Origin: Roseomonas sp.
GTDB taxonomy: Bacteria > Pseudomonadota > Alphaproteobacteria > Acetobacterales > Acetobacteraceae
Assembly (NCBI GenBank): GCA_020249505.1
Contig: JADCFN010000003.1
Location: 293,632-357,631, forward strand
Length of the DNA: 64,000 bases
Direction of reading: 5' to 3'
Shown here: positions 51,183 through 61,539 of the stretch, piece by piece
Numbering within the stretch: the first letter of the stretch is position 1
Layout: every line of letters begins with the position of its first letter
Made by a program: the position numbers and the translations under genes
The notes under the pieces: generated by a model
What the model saw: only the letters and a program-made list of their open reading frames with translations
Databases searched by the model: none
What the model was told of the DNA's origin: nothing

Positions 51183-52084
51183 GCACTTTTCCTTCCGGTG
51201 AACAGCACCGCGGCGAGCATCCCGGCAACCGCCAAGCCCGCCCCCAGAATTTGCAGCAGGGATAGTGGTTCACGCAACCAAAGCCCCGCCAGCAGCAGCG
51301 CCACCACCGGCACCATGACGGAAAGCGTCGCCGCCCGTGTCGCCCCCAGCAGTTCCACCGCCCGGGCGAAGAAGAACATCGCCACACAGCCCAGCACCAG
51401 GCCCTGAGCAATCAGGTGGAACAGCACGAGCCCCGCCGGCATGGCAAAGACCTCGGCCGCGCGCAGCGGCAGCCAAAAGGGCAGGATCGCCAAGCCAGAG
51501 ACAATGGTGATGGCGGCGGTGGCGGGGATCGCCGGCACCTGCCAGCGGCGCAGCAGCAGCGTAAACACCGCCCAAGTGGCGCCAGACGCCATCAGCAGCA
51601 AATCGCCGCGCCAGGCGCCGGGGTAATCCCCCATCACACCATCCCAGCCGATCATGAGCACGCCCATCACCATGATGGTCAGCGCCAAGGCCCGCCCGCG
51701 CGTCGGCCATTCCTTCAGCAGCGGTATCGCCAGGATCGCCCCCACAATAGGTGAGGTCATGGGCGCAATCGTCCCGCCATGCGATGCCGGCGCATAGACC
51801 AGCGCCACCAGGAACAGCAGCAGATTGGGCGCGCCGCCAAACAGCGCGAGCAACAGAATGCGCTTGAGCCCAAGCCGCAGCAGCGTGGCTCGCGCCGCCC
51901 AGGCAAAGGGCAGCAGCGCCATCATGCCAACCCCGTAGCGAAACGCCGCCAGATCAAAACTGCCGAAGCTGCCATCCGCCAGCACGGGGCGCGCCACCAC
52001 CGCATGGCCGCCCCAGATCAGGGCAGAAGCAAGGCCGAAGGCCAGCCCCAGGATGAGTTTCGGGTTCATCGCCCCCCTTTGCAC
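51179..52084 (-). CDS. DMT family (EamA) transporter
   Basis: Ten-TM pattern; ALIWGGHAVVARPVL…; second EamA repeat LGATRAATLSVMVPVVALLLAGLWLREPLSLLQILGAGLAVAGML. Confidence 0.92.
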   Translation of the reverse strand: MQRGAMNPKLILGLAFGLASALIWGGHAVVARPVLADGSFGSFDLAAFRYGVGMMALLPFAWAARATLLRLGLKRILLLALFGGAPNLLLFLVALVYAPASHGGTIAPMTSPIVGAILAIPLLKEWPTRGRALALTIMVMGVLMIGWDGVMGDYPGAWRGDLLLMASGATWAVFTLLLRRWQVPAIPATAAITIVSGLAILPFWLPLRAAEVFAMPAGLVLFHLIAQGLVLGCVAMFFFARAVELLGATRAATLSVMVPVVALLLAGLWLREPLSLLQILGAGLAVAGMLAAVLFTGRKSA

Positions 52085-52199
52085 CCTTGAGCAATTTCAA
52101 GCCATGCAAAATCGTTCATGAGTACGAGAAATACGATCAGTTGATGTGGTTTAGTCAGTCTGCCGGGTCAAAGTGCGATAAAGTGCCTAGACTGGACAG

Positions 52200-52757
52200 T
52201 TAGACCGTTGGATTCCAATCATTCATCTCACAGTTCTCGAAATGCAGTCCAGTGAGCCGATGGAAAAACGTCCCGTGTCCGATGACAGCCAAGCGTCCCT
52301 GCTGGGCGCCCATCCAAGTCCGGAATTCTTCTACACGACGCAAAAAAATCTCCTCGGGCTCGACGGGTACTCCCCGTACATCCGGTTCGCCTTGATGCCA
52401 CCATGGGTCACGCAAATGCTCAAATGATAGCATTGGAAACGTGGTGGCCAGCACGCTGGGCGAGCGCCCGACATCACAGCTATTTCCCAATCGCTCCCGA
52501 TGACGGCAGGTTACGGTGATGGGTATTTTAGAATCCCCGAAAAGCCCAAGCGTAGTTTCTATTGCCCGCGTGAGTGGCGAGCAGATGACCAAGTCTGGTG
52601 GCGGCAGCATTGCCAATTTTTGTCGGGCGAGATCCACTTGCCGCCGGCCATGGGGCGAGAGCGGCGCATCGAAGTGTATCGGGTCGACATTGGTCTGATC
52701 GAATATGGCGTTGAAAGTGGATTGTCCGTGGCGGATGAGAAGGATTTGGGCGCTCAT
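52200..52757 (-). CDS. histidine phosphatase family protein
   Basis: MSAQILLIRHGQSTFNAIF (RHG motif), ICSPLTRAIETTLGLFG, GRLAVIGHGTFFHRLTG. Start at 52757. Confidence 0.9.
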   Translation of the reverse strand: MSAQILLIRHGQSTFNAIFDQTNVDPIHFDAPLSPHGRRQVDLARQKLAMLPPPDLVICSPLTRAIETTLGLFGDSKIPITVTCRHRERLGNSCDVGRSPSVLATTFPMLSFEHLRDPWWHQGEPDVRGVPVEPEEIFLRRVEEFRTWMGAQQGRLAVIGHGTFFHRLTGLHFENCEMNDWNPTV

Positions 52758-52892
52758 GACTGTAGAGCTAGGGGGAGAGGTCCCCTTTGTCACCATTTGC
52801 ACCTTGGCAAAAATGTGAACGAGGCACAGCCTAGCTGGATCACCCAGGTGCTTGGTCGGAAATCCTGAACGCTTTCCTCAATCCGCCGTCAG

Positions 52893-52911
52893 GGTTACAG
52901 CAGGTGTAACC
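52893..52911. promoter_or_regulatory. candidate operator: perfect inverted repeat GGTTACA-N5-TGTAACC
   Basis: 19-bp dyad ending 17 bp upstream of the flavin reductase ATG (52929). Confidence 0.4.
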
Positions 52912-52928
52912 GCAAGAAAGGCTTTCGC

Positions 52929-53561
52929 ATGTTCTACGAACCGCATCTGGGCCATGGCCTGCCGCATGACCCCTTCAAGGCCATTATCGCGCCGCGCCCA
53001 ATCGGCTGGATTTCCAGCCTCGACAATCAAGGCCGGCCCAATCTGGCGCCCTATAGCTTTTTCAACGCCGTGCATTCCAGCCCGCCCATGCTGGCCTTCA
53101 CCAGCGAAAGCATGAAGCACAGTGCAGCTAACGCCATCGCCACCGGGGAATTTGTCTTCAACCTCTGCACCCGGCCCTTGTTTGATGCGATGAACATCTC
53201 CTCAGACACGCTGCCGGAAGGTGTGAGTGAATTCGAAGCCGCCGGGCTCGCCACCGCGCCCTGCCGCGTGGTGAAGGCTCCGCGCGTCGCAGCCTCCCCG
53301 GCCGCGCTGGAATGCAAGGTGACGCATTCCATGCAGTTGCAGGATATGCATGGCGCGCCGGTCAAGGGTTGGATCATCATCGGCCAGGTGGTCGGCGTTC
53401 ACATCGATGAGGCCTATATCACCAATGGCCGCTTTGACACGGCCAAGGCGCAGCCTTTGGCGCGCTGCGGCTATCGCGATTACGCGGCGGTGACGGAAAT
53501 GTTCGAAGCGCTGCGCCCCACCGATGGCGGTGGTTACGCGCCTGGGCAGAAGGATAAGTAG
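52929..53561 (+). CDS. flavin reductase family protein
   Basis: HDPFKAIIAPRPIGWISSLDNQGRPNLAPYSFFNAVHSSPPMLAFTS, GEFVFNLCT. Confidence 0.94.
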   Translation: MFYEPHLGHGLPHDPFKAIIAPRPIGWISSLDNQGRPNLAPYSFFNAVHSSPPMLAFTSESMKHSAANAIATGEFVFNLCTRPLFDAMNISSDTLPEGVSEFEAAGLATAPCRVVKAPRVAASPAALECKVTHSMQLQDMHGAPVKGWIIIGQVVGVHIDEAYITNGRFDTAKAQPLARCGYRDYAAVTEMFEALRPTDGGGYAPGQKDK

Positions 53562-53567
53562 CGTCGC

Positions 53568-54533
53568 TTAAAAATGGCTCCAGCCACCTTGTGGCAGCGT
53601 GATGGCGGCACCTGAGCCATCACGCACCATAGTGCCTTCTCCGGCAGTGAAACGCCCAAGCCGCACCACCGGCACGCCGGCCTTCACACTGGCGGCCTGC
53701 ACGGCTTCCGCATCTTCCGGCGCAGCGGCGAAAAGCAATTCGTAATCATCGCCGCCTGTCAGGATCAGCGGCAGCAGCGCGGCATCAACGTCCAAGGCTG
53801 CGCTGGCGGCGGCGGAAAGCGGTACAGCATCAGCGGTGATCTCTGCCCCACACCCTGCCGCGCGGCAGAGATGCCCCAAATCCTGCACCAACCCATCCGA
53901 GACATCCATCGCCGCCCGCGCCACGCCGCGCAACGCCTGCCCCAAGGCCAAACGCGGTTCCGGCAGCCGGTAGCGCTGCGCCAAATACCCTTCCGCATCA
54001 CCCGTCAACTTACCCTGCAAAACCCGCAACCCCAGCGCGCCATCGCCAATACTGCCGGAGACCCAAATCTCATCACCAATGCGCGCGCCGCGCCGATGCA
54101 AGGCCTGCCCTGGCGGCACAATCCCGATAATGGTCAGCGAAAAACAGGCGGGGCCAGGTGTGGCCACCGTATCGCCGCCCAAAACCGCCAAGCCAAAACG
54201 CTGTTGATCTTCGGCGAGGCCCGCGACGAAATCCGCAATCCAGCTATCCGGCGTGCCGCGCGTAAACGCCGTGGTCATCAGATACCCCAGCGGCGCCGCG
54301 CCCATCGCCGCCAGGTCCGACAGATTCACCCGCAGCAATTTGCGCGCGATCATGCCCGGCGGATCATTGGGCAGGAAATGCACGCCCTCAACCAGCGCAT
54401 CGGCGGCCAGCACCAATTGCTGCCCGGTGGGCGGCGTCAGCAGCGCGGCATCGTCACTGAGATCAAGCGCGCCATCGCCTGCGAGAGGGCGGAAATGCCG
54501 CGCGATCAGGGCAAACTCGCGGGGAAGGCCCAT
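53568..54533 (-). CDS. thiL: thiamine-phosphate kinase
   Basis: DLSDDAALLTPPTGQQLVLAADALVEGVHF, LRVNLSDLAAMGAAPLGYLM, AMDVSDGLVQDL, LTGGDDYELLF. Confidence 0.96.
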   Translation of the reverse strand: MGLPREFALIARHFRPLAGDGALDLSDDAALLTPPTGQQLVLAADALVEGVHFLPNDPPGMIARKLLRVNLSDLAAMGAAPLGYLMTTAFTRGTPDSWIADFVAGLAEDQQRFGLAVLGGDTVATPGPACFSLTIIGIVPPGQALHRRGARIGDEIWVSGSIGDGALGLRVLQGKLTGDAEGYLAQRYRLPEPRLALGQALRGVARAAMDVSDGLVQDLGHLCRAAGCGAEITADAVPLSAAASAALDVDAALLPLILTGGDDYELLFAAAPEDAEAVQAASVKAGVPVVRLGRFTAGEGTMVRDGSGAAITLPQGGWSHF

Positions 54534-54541
54534 GGCGCGCT

Positions 54542-55036
54542 TCAGGCGCCTGGCGCGAAATCCGCCGGGCGTAGCCGATGCGCCAGCGTATCCAGCATGC
54601 CATTGGCGTAGCGGGTGGCTTCCTCATCCAGAAAGCCCGCCGCGATATCCAGATATTCGTTGATCACCACACGCGCCGGCGGTTCATGCGCCTGCATCAA
54701 TTCGCCAGTCGCCGCGCGCAACAACGCGCGCAATACGGGATCAAGCCGATCCAGAGTCCAACCCTTTTGCAGGCAATCCATGATCGCGGCATCGGCCACT
54801 TCGGCGTGATCGGCCACCTGCTTCAGGATAGCCTGGAATAGCGGAATATGCGCCTCCGGCACGCCGCCTTCTTCAAATTCAATCGACCCCGCTGGCGCGC
54901 CAATACGATGGCGGATGAATTGATCCGCGACTGTTTCAACACTCTCACCCGTATGCTCACTTTGGAAAAGCGCCTGCACCGCGGCAACGCGGGCGCCGGT
55001 ACGTGGGCGCGCAGGCGCGCGCCTTTCGGCTTTCAT
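54542..55036 (-). CDS. nusB: transcription antitermination factor NusB
   Basis: ARVAAVQALFQSEHTGESVE, LDPVLRALLRAATGELM, VVINEYLDIAAGFLDEEATRYANGMLDTLA. Confidence 0.96.
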   Translation of the reverse strand: MKAERRAPARPRTGARVAAVQALFQSEHTGESVETVADQFIRHRIGAPAGSIEFEEGGVPEAHIPLFQAILKQVADHAEVADAAIMDCLQKGWTLDRLDPVLRALLRAATGELMQAHEPPARVVINEYLDIAAGFLDEEATRYANGMLDTLAHRLRPADFAPGA

Positions 55037-55515
55037 GCCAGCCCCCAGCTCCGCGCCACGGCAATTTGCGCGACAAGCGCATGCGCGGCTTCAATGCCCT
55101 TATTCATGCGGTCAGGGCGCGAACGCGCTTCCGCCTGCGCCAAACTGTCCACCGTCAGCAAGCCAAAGCCAATCGGCGCACCGCTTTCCACCGCGATATC
55201 CATCACACCCTTGCAGATGGCATCACAGATGAAGGTGTAGTGGTCCGTCTCACCCTTCACCACACAGCCCAGCAGCAAATAGCCATCCCAGCGGCGCCTG
55301 GCCTTCATCGCCATCCGCAGTGCCGCCGGCAATTCAAAACCGCCAGCGACATCCACGGTTTCCACCTCGGCCTTCAAATCCTGGAATACCGCCATGGCCC
55401 CAAGGCGCATGCCTTCGACAACATTGCGGTAATAGGGCGCCTGGATCACCAGAATGCGCGGCGCATCGCCGGCCAGATGCGCGCGGCCCCGTGTCGGCGA
55501 ATTAATCGTGCTCAT
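55033..55515 (-). CDS. ribH: 6,7-dimethyl-8-ribityllumazine synthase
   Basis: ETVDVAGGFELPAALRMA, YLLLGCVVKGETDHYTFICDAICKGVMDIAVESGAPIGFGLLTVDSLAQAEAR. Confidence 0.96.
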   Translation of the reverse strand: MSTINSPTRGRAHLAGDAPRILVIQAPYYRNVVEGMRLGAMAVFQDLKAEVETVDVAGGFELPAALRMAMKARRRWDGYLLLGCVVKGETDHYTFICDAICKGVMDIAVESGAPIGFGLLTVDSLAQAEARSRPDRMNKGIEAAHALVAQIAVARSWGLA

Positions 55516-56651
55516 GGCGTTTTCTCCGAAGGAAGGGGGCGGGTTTCCAGCACTTGCAGCCCGTAACCTTCCAGCCCGATCAGCGGGCGTGGATTATTCG
55601 AAAGCCGAATGATGCGCCGCACGCCCAAATCATCCAGGATTTGCGCGCCTATGCCGTAATCGCGAATTTCCGGTGCAATCGCATTCGTGGCGCCGCGCTT
55701 GAGCCGAACGGAAAGCGCATCGGGCCGAGGGTCGCGCAACAGCACCACCACACCGCGCCCGGCCGCATCAATCAAGCGCATCGCCGCATGCAAATCGCCA
55801 AGCCCACGGCCGGAGACAATTTCGCGAAACAAGGACGCCGCATGCATGCGCACCAGTACCGGCGCATCGGTGCTAACATCGCCTTTCACCAGCGCCAGAT
55901 GCTCACCAGGTGCCGCCGTGCTTTCATAGACAATGGCGCGCCAGGTGCCACCAATCGCCTGCTCAACTTCGCCTTCCTGCACACGGCGCACCAGTTTTTC
56001 TGTCCGGCGGCGATGCGCGATCAGATCGGCAATGGTGCCAAGCTTCAGCCCATGATGCTGCGCAAAGGCCACCAGATCCGGCATGCGCGCCATGGTGCCG
56101 TCATCATTCATGATCTCACAAATGACGCCGGAGGGATTGAGCCCCGCAAGACGTGCAAAATCCACCGCCGCTTCCGTATGCCCCGCACGCACCAAAGTGC
56201 CGCCTTCACGCGCCACCAGCGGAAAGACATGGCCCGGCGTCACGATATGCTCACGCCCCAATTCAGGATTGATCGCAACCGCGACCGTGCGCGCGCGATC
56301 CGCCGCCGAAATCCCCGTGGTCACGCCATCGCGCGCTTCAATGGAAACGGTGAAGGCCGTTTGATGCCGCGTGCCATTGGATTGCGCCATCAGCGGCAGG
56401 CCCAGCTGATCCACCCGCGCACGCGTCATGGAAAGGCAGATCAGGCCGCGCGCATAACGCGCCATGAAATTGATCGCATCCGGGGTCGCGAATTGCGCGG
56501 GGATCACCAAATCGCCCTCATTCTCGCGGTCTTCATCATCCACCAGGATGAACATGCGCCCGCGGCGCGCTTCTTCCAGCAATTCCTCGGTCGGCGAGAT
56601 GAAGTCAGCGAAGGATGTACGGACGGCGGTATTGCTTGAATGGGAAGTCAT
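55512..56651 (-). CDS. ribB: 3,4-dihydroxy-2-butanone-4-phosphate synthase with C-terminal GTP cyclohydrolase II-like domain (RibBA/RibBX-type)
   Basis: [17 protein letters not shown] RibB motif; C-terminal half RibA-like, but the zinc-site Cys cluster is not visible (see findings). Confidence 0.94.
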   Translation of the reverse strand: MTSHSSNTAVRTSFADFISPTEELLEEARRGRMFILVDDEDRENEGDLVIPAQFATPDAINFMARYARGLICLSMTRARVDQLGLPLMAQSNGTRHQTAFTVSIEARDGVTTGISAADRARTVAVAINPELGREHIVTPGHVFPLVAREGGTLVRAGHTEAAVDFARLAGLNPSGVICEIMNDDGTMARMPDLVAFAQHHGLKLGTIADLIAHRRRTEKLVRRVQEGEVEQAIGGTWRAIVYESTAAPGEHLALVKGDVSTDAPVLVRMHAASLFREIVSGRGLGDLHAAMRLIDAAGRGVVVLLRDPRPDALSVRLKRGATNAIAPEIRDYGIGAQILDDLGVRRIIRLSNNPRPLIGLEGYGLQVLETRPLPSEKTP

Positions 56652-57259
56652 GCCCTGAACTCCAGCATGCGGGCGACGTAACGGGCCAGCGTGTCTATTT
56701 CGATGTTGACGCGATCACCGGGCTGCAAGGTGCCAAAGCCCGTCATCGCGGCGGTATGGGGGATGATGTTGACGCCGAATGTCGCGCCGTCAACCTCATT
56801 CACGGTCAGCGAAACGCCATCAAGGGCGACCGATCCCTTGGACGCGATGAAAGGCGCCAAGGCCTGCGGCGCGCGGAAGCGCCAGCGGACCGAGGCATTT
56901 TCGGGTATCGCCGAAATCACCTCCGCCACGCCATCCACATGGCCCGAGACCAAATGCCCGCCCAATTCATCACCGAGCTTGAGCGCGCGTTCCAGATTGA
57001 CCTTGGAGCCTTTCTTCCAGCCACCCAAAGTGGTTTTGGCGACCGTCTCAGCCGAGGCATCCACGCTGAAGGAATCCGCCGAAAGCTGCACCACCGTCAG
57101 GCACACGCCCGAACAGCAAATGGAAGCGCCAAGGACAGCCGGTGTTGGTTGCAGCAGGAAATCGGGGGTCACGCCCATCACGAGCCGCAAATCATGCCCG
57201 CCGCCGATCGGCTGCACCTCTCTGACCGTGCCAAGGGCGGTGATGATGCCGGTGAACAT
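56648..57259 (-). CDS. ribE: riboflavin synthase alpha subunit
   Basis: MFTGIITALGTVREVQ, repeated lumazine-binding barrels (SVALDGVSLTVNEVDGATFGVNIIPHTA). Start trimmed to 57259. Confidence 0.96.
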   Translation of the reverse strand: MFTGIITALGTVREVQPIGGGHDLRLVMGVTPDFLLQPTPAVLGASICCSGVCLTVVQLSADSFSVDASAETVAKTTLGGWKKGSKVNLERALKLGDELGGHLVSGHVDGVAEVISAIPENASVRWRFRAPQALAPFIASKGSVALDGVSLTVNEVDGATFGVNIIPHTAAMTGFGTLQPGDRVNIEIDTLARYVARMLEFRA

Positions 57260-57263
57260 GGCG

Positions 57264-58367
57264 CTAATCCCCAATGCGTTCGAATTCAGAGAGCATATCA
57301 TCGCCCAGCGCCCTTTGCGCCGTGCGTCGAAACCGAGGCATGGCGCTGAGCGCGGCAAGACGCAAGCCCTCTAGCGCCGGATGCCCATCGCCGCCCATCA
57401 CGGCGGGCGCGTGGAACCAGACCAGCCGATCCACCAGGCCCTGGCGGAGCAGCGCCGCCGCCAGCCCCGCGCCGCCTTCGGCAAGCACGCGCGTCACGCC
57501 GCGCCGGCCAAGGGCGCGCAGCAGGGATGGCAGATCAAGCCCGCCAGCCGCATGGGCCGGCACCGTCACAATATCCGCCCCGGCGGCGATGAACGGGGCC
57601 TGCGCCGCCGGCGGATGGCCGGGCGCGGTGATGATCAGCACCGGCGCCGCCTTCGCACCCTGCACCAGCCGGGCAGTGGGCGGCGTGCGCAGCCTGGCAT
57701 CCGCCACCACGCGCAGCATGGGCACACGTTCCATGCCTGGGATGCGGCAGGTCAGGTCCGGGTCATCGGCCAGCACCGTGCCGGACCCCACCAGGATCGC
57801 ATCATGCCGCGCGCGCAGCGCATGCACTTCGCGCCGCGCGGCTGCCCCCGTGATCCAGCGGCTTTCACCGGAAGCCGTCGCGATGCGGCCATCGAGTGTG
57901 GAGGCCAGCTTCAGCGTAACCACCGGCATGCCCGCCTGGATGCGGCGGAAAAACCCGGCATTCAGCGCGCGGGCTTCGGCCTCCAAAAGCCCTTCCTCTA
58001 CGACGATGCCCGCACCACGCAGCATCGCAAGGCCGCGGCCATTCACGCGCGGGTCAGGATCGCGCATCGCCATCACTACGCGGGCGATGCCGGCCCCAGC
58101 CAAAGCCTCACAACAGGGCGGCGTGCGGCCATGATGCGAACAGGGTTCAAGCGTGACGTAAGCGGTGGCACCGCGCGCTGCATCACCCGCGCGGCGCAAA
58201 GCTTCGGTTTCCGCATGGGGGCGGCCGCCGGGCTGGGTCCAGCCACGGCCAATCACACGCCCATCCTTCACCAGCACGCAGCCCACGGCCGGGTTCGGCC
58301 AGGCATTGCCAAGCCCTCTCCGTGCCAAGGCGAGCGCCGCGCGCATATGCAGCAGATCATCCATCAT
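57264..58367 (-). CDS. ribD: bifunctional diaminohydroxyphosphoribosylaminopyrimidine deaminase/5-amino-6-(5-phosphoribosylamino)uracil reductase
   Basis: GRPHAETEALRRAGDAARGATAYVTLEPCSHHGRTPPCCEAL zinc deaminase motif; reductase domain TLKLASTLDGRIATASGESRWITG. Confidence 0.97.
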   Translation of the reverse strand: MMDDLLHMRAALALARRGLGNAWPNPAVGCVLVKDGRVIGRGWTQPGGRPHAETEALRRAGDAARGATAYVTLEPCSHHGRTPPCCEALAGAGIARVVMAMRDPDPRVNGRGLAMLRGAGIVVEEGLLEAEARALNAGFFRRIQAGMPVVTLKLASTLDGRIATASGESRWITGAAARREVHALRARHDAILVGSGTVLADDPDLTCRIPGMERVPMLRVVADARLRTPPTARLVQGAKAAPVLIITAPGHPPAAQAPFIAAGADIVTVPAHAAGGLDLPSLLRALGRRGVTRVLAEGGAGLAAALLRQGLVDRLVWFHAPAVMGGDGHPALEGLRLAALSAMPRFRRTAQRALGDDMLSEFERIGD

Positions 58368-58400
58368 CGCGGCATCATCTGGGTCAGCGCCAGATAAGCA

Positions 58401-58856
58401 CTAATCTTTTCTCCCCAATTCACCGAGAAACGACTGGAAATCCTTGGCCTCGCCAAAATTGCGATAGACGCTGGCGAAGCGCACATAGGCCACCTGGTCC
58501 AATTCCTTCAGCGTTTCCATCACAATCTCCCCGATCTTATGGGAAGCGATGTCGCTTTCGCCTTCGGTTTCCAGCCGGCGCTGGATGGAATTCACCAGTT
58601 TTTCGATCCTATCCTCATCCACCGGGCGTTTGCGCAAGGCAACGCGGATGGACCGGGCGAGCTTTTCCCGTTCAAACGGCACCCGCCTGCCATCGGTTTT
58701 GATGACGGTAATTTCGCGTAGCTGCACTCGTTCAAAGGTCGTGAAACGCGCGCCGCATTCCGGGCAGGCGCGGCGACGGCGAATGGCCGCGCTATCTTCC
58801 GCCGGGCGGCTATCCTTGACCTGCGTATCGTCGAATCCGCAGAAGGGGCACTTCAT
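58401..58856 (-). CDS. nrdR: transcriptional regulator NrdR
   Basis: [53 protein letters not shown]. Confidence 0.98.
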   Translation of the reverse strand: MKCPFCGFDDTQVKDSRPAEDSAAIRRRRACPECGARFTTFERVQLREITVIKTDGRRVPFEREKLARSIRVALRKRPVDEDRIEKLVNSIQRRLETEGESDIASHKIGEIVMETLKELDQVAYVRFASVYRNFGEAKDFQSFLGELGRKD

Positions 58857-60196
58857 GCCGGATAGATCGGGAAGCGATGGCAAAGCTCCATCACCCGCGC
58901 CTTCACCGAAGCTTCCACCGCGCCATTGCCGGCTTCATCATTGGCCCGCGCGGCGCCGTCCAAAACCTCGCCGATCAACTTGCCGATCTGGCGGAATTCC
59001 GCCTCACCAAAGCCGCGCGTGGTGCCGGCGGGGGTGCCAAGGCGCACACCCGATGTCACCATCGGCTTTTCAGGGTCAAAGGGAATGGCGTTCTTGTTGC
59101 AGGTCAGATGCGCGCGATTGAGTGCGGCTTCCGCGACCTTCCCGGTCAGCTTCTTCGGGCGCAGATCAACCAGCAACAGGTGATTGTCGGTGCCACCCGT
59201 CACCAGATCCAAACCCTGCGCCTGCAATTCACCCGCCAGCGCCTTGGCATTGGCAACGATCTGGCGCGAATAGCTGCGGAATTCCGGACGCAGCGCTTCC
59301 CCAAATGCAACGGCCTTGGCCGCGATCACATGCATCAGCGGCCCGCCTTGCAGGCCAGGGAAGACAGCGCTGTTGAATTTCTTCGCCAGCGCCTCATCAT
59401 TCGTCAAAATCATGCCACCACGCGGGCCACGCAGCGTCTTATGCGTGGTGGTGGTCGCGACATGCGCATGCGGGAAGGGCGAGGGATGCACACCACCCGC
59501 CACCAGCCCCGCGAAATGCGCCATATCCACCATGAAATAGGCGCCGACCTCATCGGCAATGGCGCGGAAGGCCGCGAAATCCCAAATACGCGCATAGGCG
59601 CTGCCGCCGGCGATGATCAGCTTCGGCTTGGCTTCACGCGCTATGCGCGCCACTTCCGCCATATCAATCTGCTGGTCTTCGCGCCGCACCGTATAGGGCA
59701 CTGGCTTGAACCATTTGCCGGATAGGTTCGCGAGTGACCCATGCGTCAAATGCCCACCAGCCGCCAGATCAAGCCCCATGAAGCAATCACCGGGCTGCAA
59801 CAGCGCCAGGAACACGGCCTGATTGGCCTGCGCGCCCGAATGCGGCTGCACATTGGCAAAGCCGCAATCAAACAGCTTGCAGGCGCGTTCAATCGCGAGC
59901 CTCTCGGCGATATCCACCGCCTCACACCCGCCGTAATAGCGCCGGCCCGGATAACCCTCAGCATATTTGTTCGTCATCACCGACCCTTGCGCTTCCATCA
60001 CAGCGCGGGAGACGATGTTTTCTGACGCGATCAGCTCAATCCCATCCTGTTCGCGTTCCAATTCCTGCGCCACGGCGGCGGCGATTTCGGGATCGGCTGC
60101 GGCCAGGCTTGCGGTGAAGAAGCCAGCAGGGGGCGGGGCGGCGCCGAGGCCTTCCGGCGCACGGACCAGGGCGGGGAGGGGGGTTTTCATGCCCAT
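58853..60196 (-). CDS. glyA: serine hydroxymethyltransferase
   Basis: [63 protein letters not shown] (PLP Lys). Confidence 0.98.
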   Translation of the reverse strand: MGMKTPLPALVRAPEGLGAAPPPAGFFTASLAAADPEIAAAVAQELEREQDGIELIASENIVSRAVMEAQGSVMTNKYAEGYPGRRYYGGCEAVDIAERLAIERACKLFDCGFANVQPHSGAQANQAVFLALLQPGDCFMGLDLAAGGHLTHGSLANLSGKWFKPVPYTVRREDQQIDMAEVARIAREAKPKLIIAGGSAYARIWDFAAFRAIADEVGAYFMVDMAHFAGLVAGGVHPSPFPHAHVATTTTHKTLRGPRGGMILTNDEALAKKFNSAVFPGLQGGPLMHVIAAKAVAFGEALRPEFRSYSRQIVANAKALAGELQAQGLDLVTGGTDNHLLLVDLRPKKLTGKVAEAALNRAHLTCNKNAIPFDPEKPMVTSGVRLGTPAGTTRGFGEAEFRQIGKLIGEVLDGAARANDEAGNGAVEASVKARVMELCHRFPIYPA

Positions 60197-60654
60197 GGTT
60201 TTGCGCCTGCCGCCCCCTGCTTGGCAAGCATTGTATCGAGCTTTTCCACCCGCCCAATATGCCGCCCGCCGTCGAAGGGTGAGGCCAGAAAGGCGCGGAT
60301 GGCATCCAGCGCGACCTCAATCCCCGTCGTGCGGGCGCCGAGGCAGGCGATATTGGCGTTGTTATGGGCGCGGGTCAGCCGCGCTTCGGTCGCGTTATGC
60401 AAGACGGCAGCGCGAATGCCGGGGTGGCGATTGGCCGCCATCACCATGCCAATCCCGGTGCCGCAGACCAGAATGCCGAAGCCCTCGCTCCCCGCCACGC
60501 GTTCGCACACCGCATGGGCGAAATCCGGATAATCCACCGATTCAGGTCCATGGGTGCCGAGGTCATCAAAGCTCAGCCCCTCGGCTTCCAAGGCGGCCTT
60601 CAACGCCTGTTTCAGCGGCAGGCCAGCATGGTCAGAGGCGATGGGGATAGGCAT
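60187..60654 (-). CDS. rpiB: ribose 5-phosphate isomerase B
   Basis: [60 protein letters not shown]. Confidence 0.96.
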   Translation of the reverse strand: MPIPIASDHAGLPLKQALKAALEAEGLSFDDLGTHGPESVDYPDFAHAVCERVAGSEGFGILVCGTGIGMVMAANRHPGIRAAVLHNATEARLTRAHNNANIACLGARTTGIEVALDAIRAFLASPFDGGRHIGRVEKLDTMLAKQGAAGAKPWA

Positions 60655-60720
60655 GGGGGGTACTCCGTGAACCGGGAGCCTTCCCCTTAACCCAAACCCC
60701 CGCGATTCGCAGCCTGGGTA

Positions 60721-61383
60721 TCAGCCGAAAACCTGGCCCCAAGCCTGGCGCAGCGCCTGATCCACCTGCGCCATGCTGGCCGGAACGCCAAGCGCGTGCA
60801 AGCTGGTCACGCCATGCTCCGCGATCCCGCAGGGCACAATGCCGCCGAAATGGCCGAGATCCGGCGCCACATTCAACGCCACGCCATGCCAGGACACCCA
60901 GCGCGTCACGCGCACACCAATGGCGCCGATCTTGGCTTCCTGCCCGGTAGCGCGATCCGCCACCCAAATCCCAACCCGGCCTTCGCGCCTTTCGCCCTGC
61001 ACGCCGAAATGCGCCAGCGTCCGGATCATCCAATCTTCCAACCCGGCAACAAAGGCGCGCACATCGCGCGCCGGGAGGCTGCCATGCGGGCGCTGCAAAT
61101 CCAGCATCACATACCCCGTGCGCTGCCCCGGCCCGTGATAGGTCCATTGCCCGCCGCGCCCGGCCTCAAACACTGGGAAGCGGGCATCGCGCAAATCCTC
61201 CGCGCGCGCCGAGGTACCAGCCGTATAGCTGGGTGGGTGTTCCACCAGCCAAACAGCCTCCCCCGCCGTCCCCGCACGTATGAAAGCGGCGCGGCTTTCC
61301 ATGCGTGCCAGTGTCTCGGCATAGGGGGTAAGGCCCGGCAGGGTTTCCCATTCAAGGGCGGGCGTTGATGGCAGCGCATTCAT
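60721..61383 (-). CDS. lipB: lipoyl(octanoyl) transferase
   Basis: [63 protein letters not shown] catalytic Cys. Confidence 0.97.
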   Translation of the reverse strand: MNALPSTPALEWETLPGLTPYAETLARMESRAAFIRAGTAGEAVWLVEHPPSYTAGTSARAEDLRDARFPVFEAGRGGQWTYHGPGQRTGYVMLDLQRPHGSLPARDVRAFVAGLEDWMIRTLAHFGVQGERREGRVGIWVADRATGQEAKIGAIGVRVTRWVSWHGVALNVAPDLGHFGGIVPCGIAEHGVTSLHALGVPASMAQVDQALRQAWGQVFG

Positions 61384-61413
61384 CGGCTATAGCGCCCGCC
61401 TTCTACCTGGTTT

Positions 61414-61499
61414 GCGGCCATGGCGGAATGGTAGACGCGCCAGCTTGAGGTGCTGGTGGGGGAAACCCCGTGGAAGTTCGAATCTTCTTGGCCGCACCA
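61414..61499 (+). tRNA. tRNA-Leu, anticodon GAG
   Basis: GCGGCCA…TGGCCGC acceptor pairing, CCAGC-TTGAGGT-GCTGG anticodon arm, GTTCGAATC T-loop, genome-encoded CCA. Confidence 0.95.
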
Positions 61500-61539
61500 T
61501 TCACCCCTTTTTTGGGCGCTGCCGGGTAAGGTTTCCCTC

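Noticed and set aside
55033-57259. FMN riboswitch upstream of riboflavin genes
   Set aside because: The rib genes overlap or nearly abut each other and I could not recognise an RFN element consensus upstream of ribD or ribE; a covariance-model scan would be needed to exclude it.
61450-61539. ORF-track start of maeB inside the tRNA gene
   Set aside because: The first 30 residues (MLVGETPWKFESSWPHHSP…) are translated tRNA sequence; true start is 61540.
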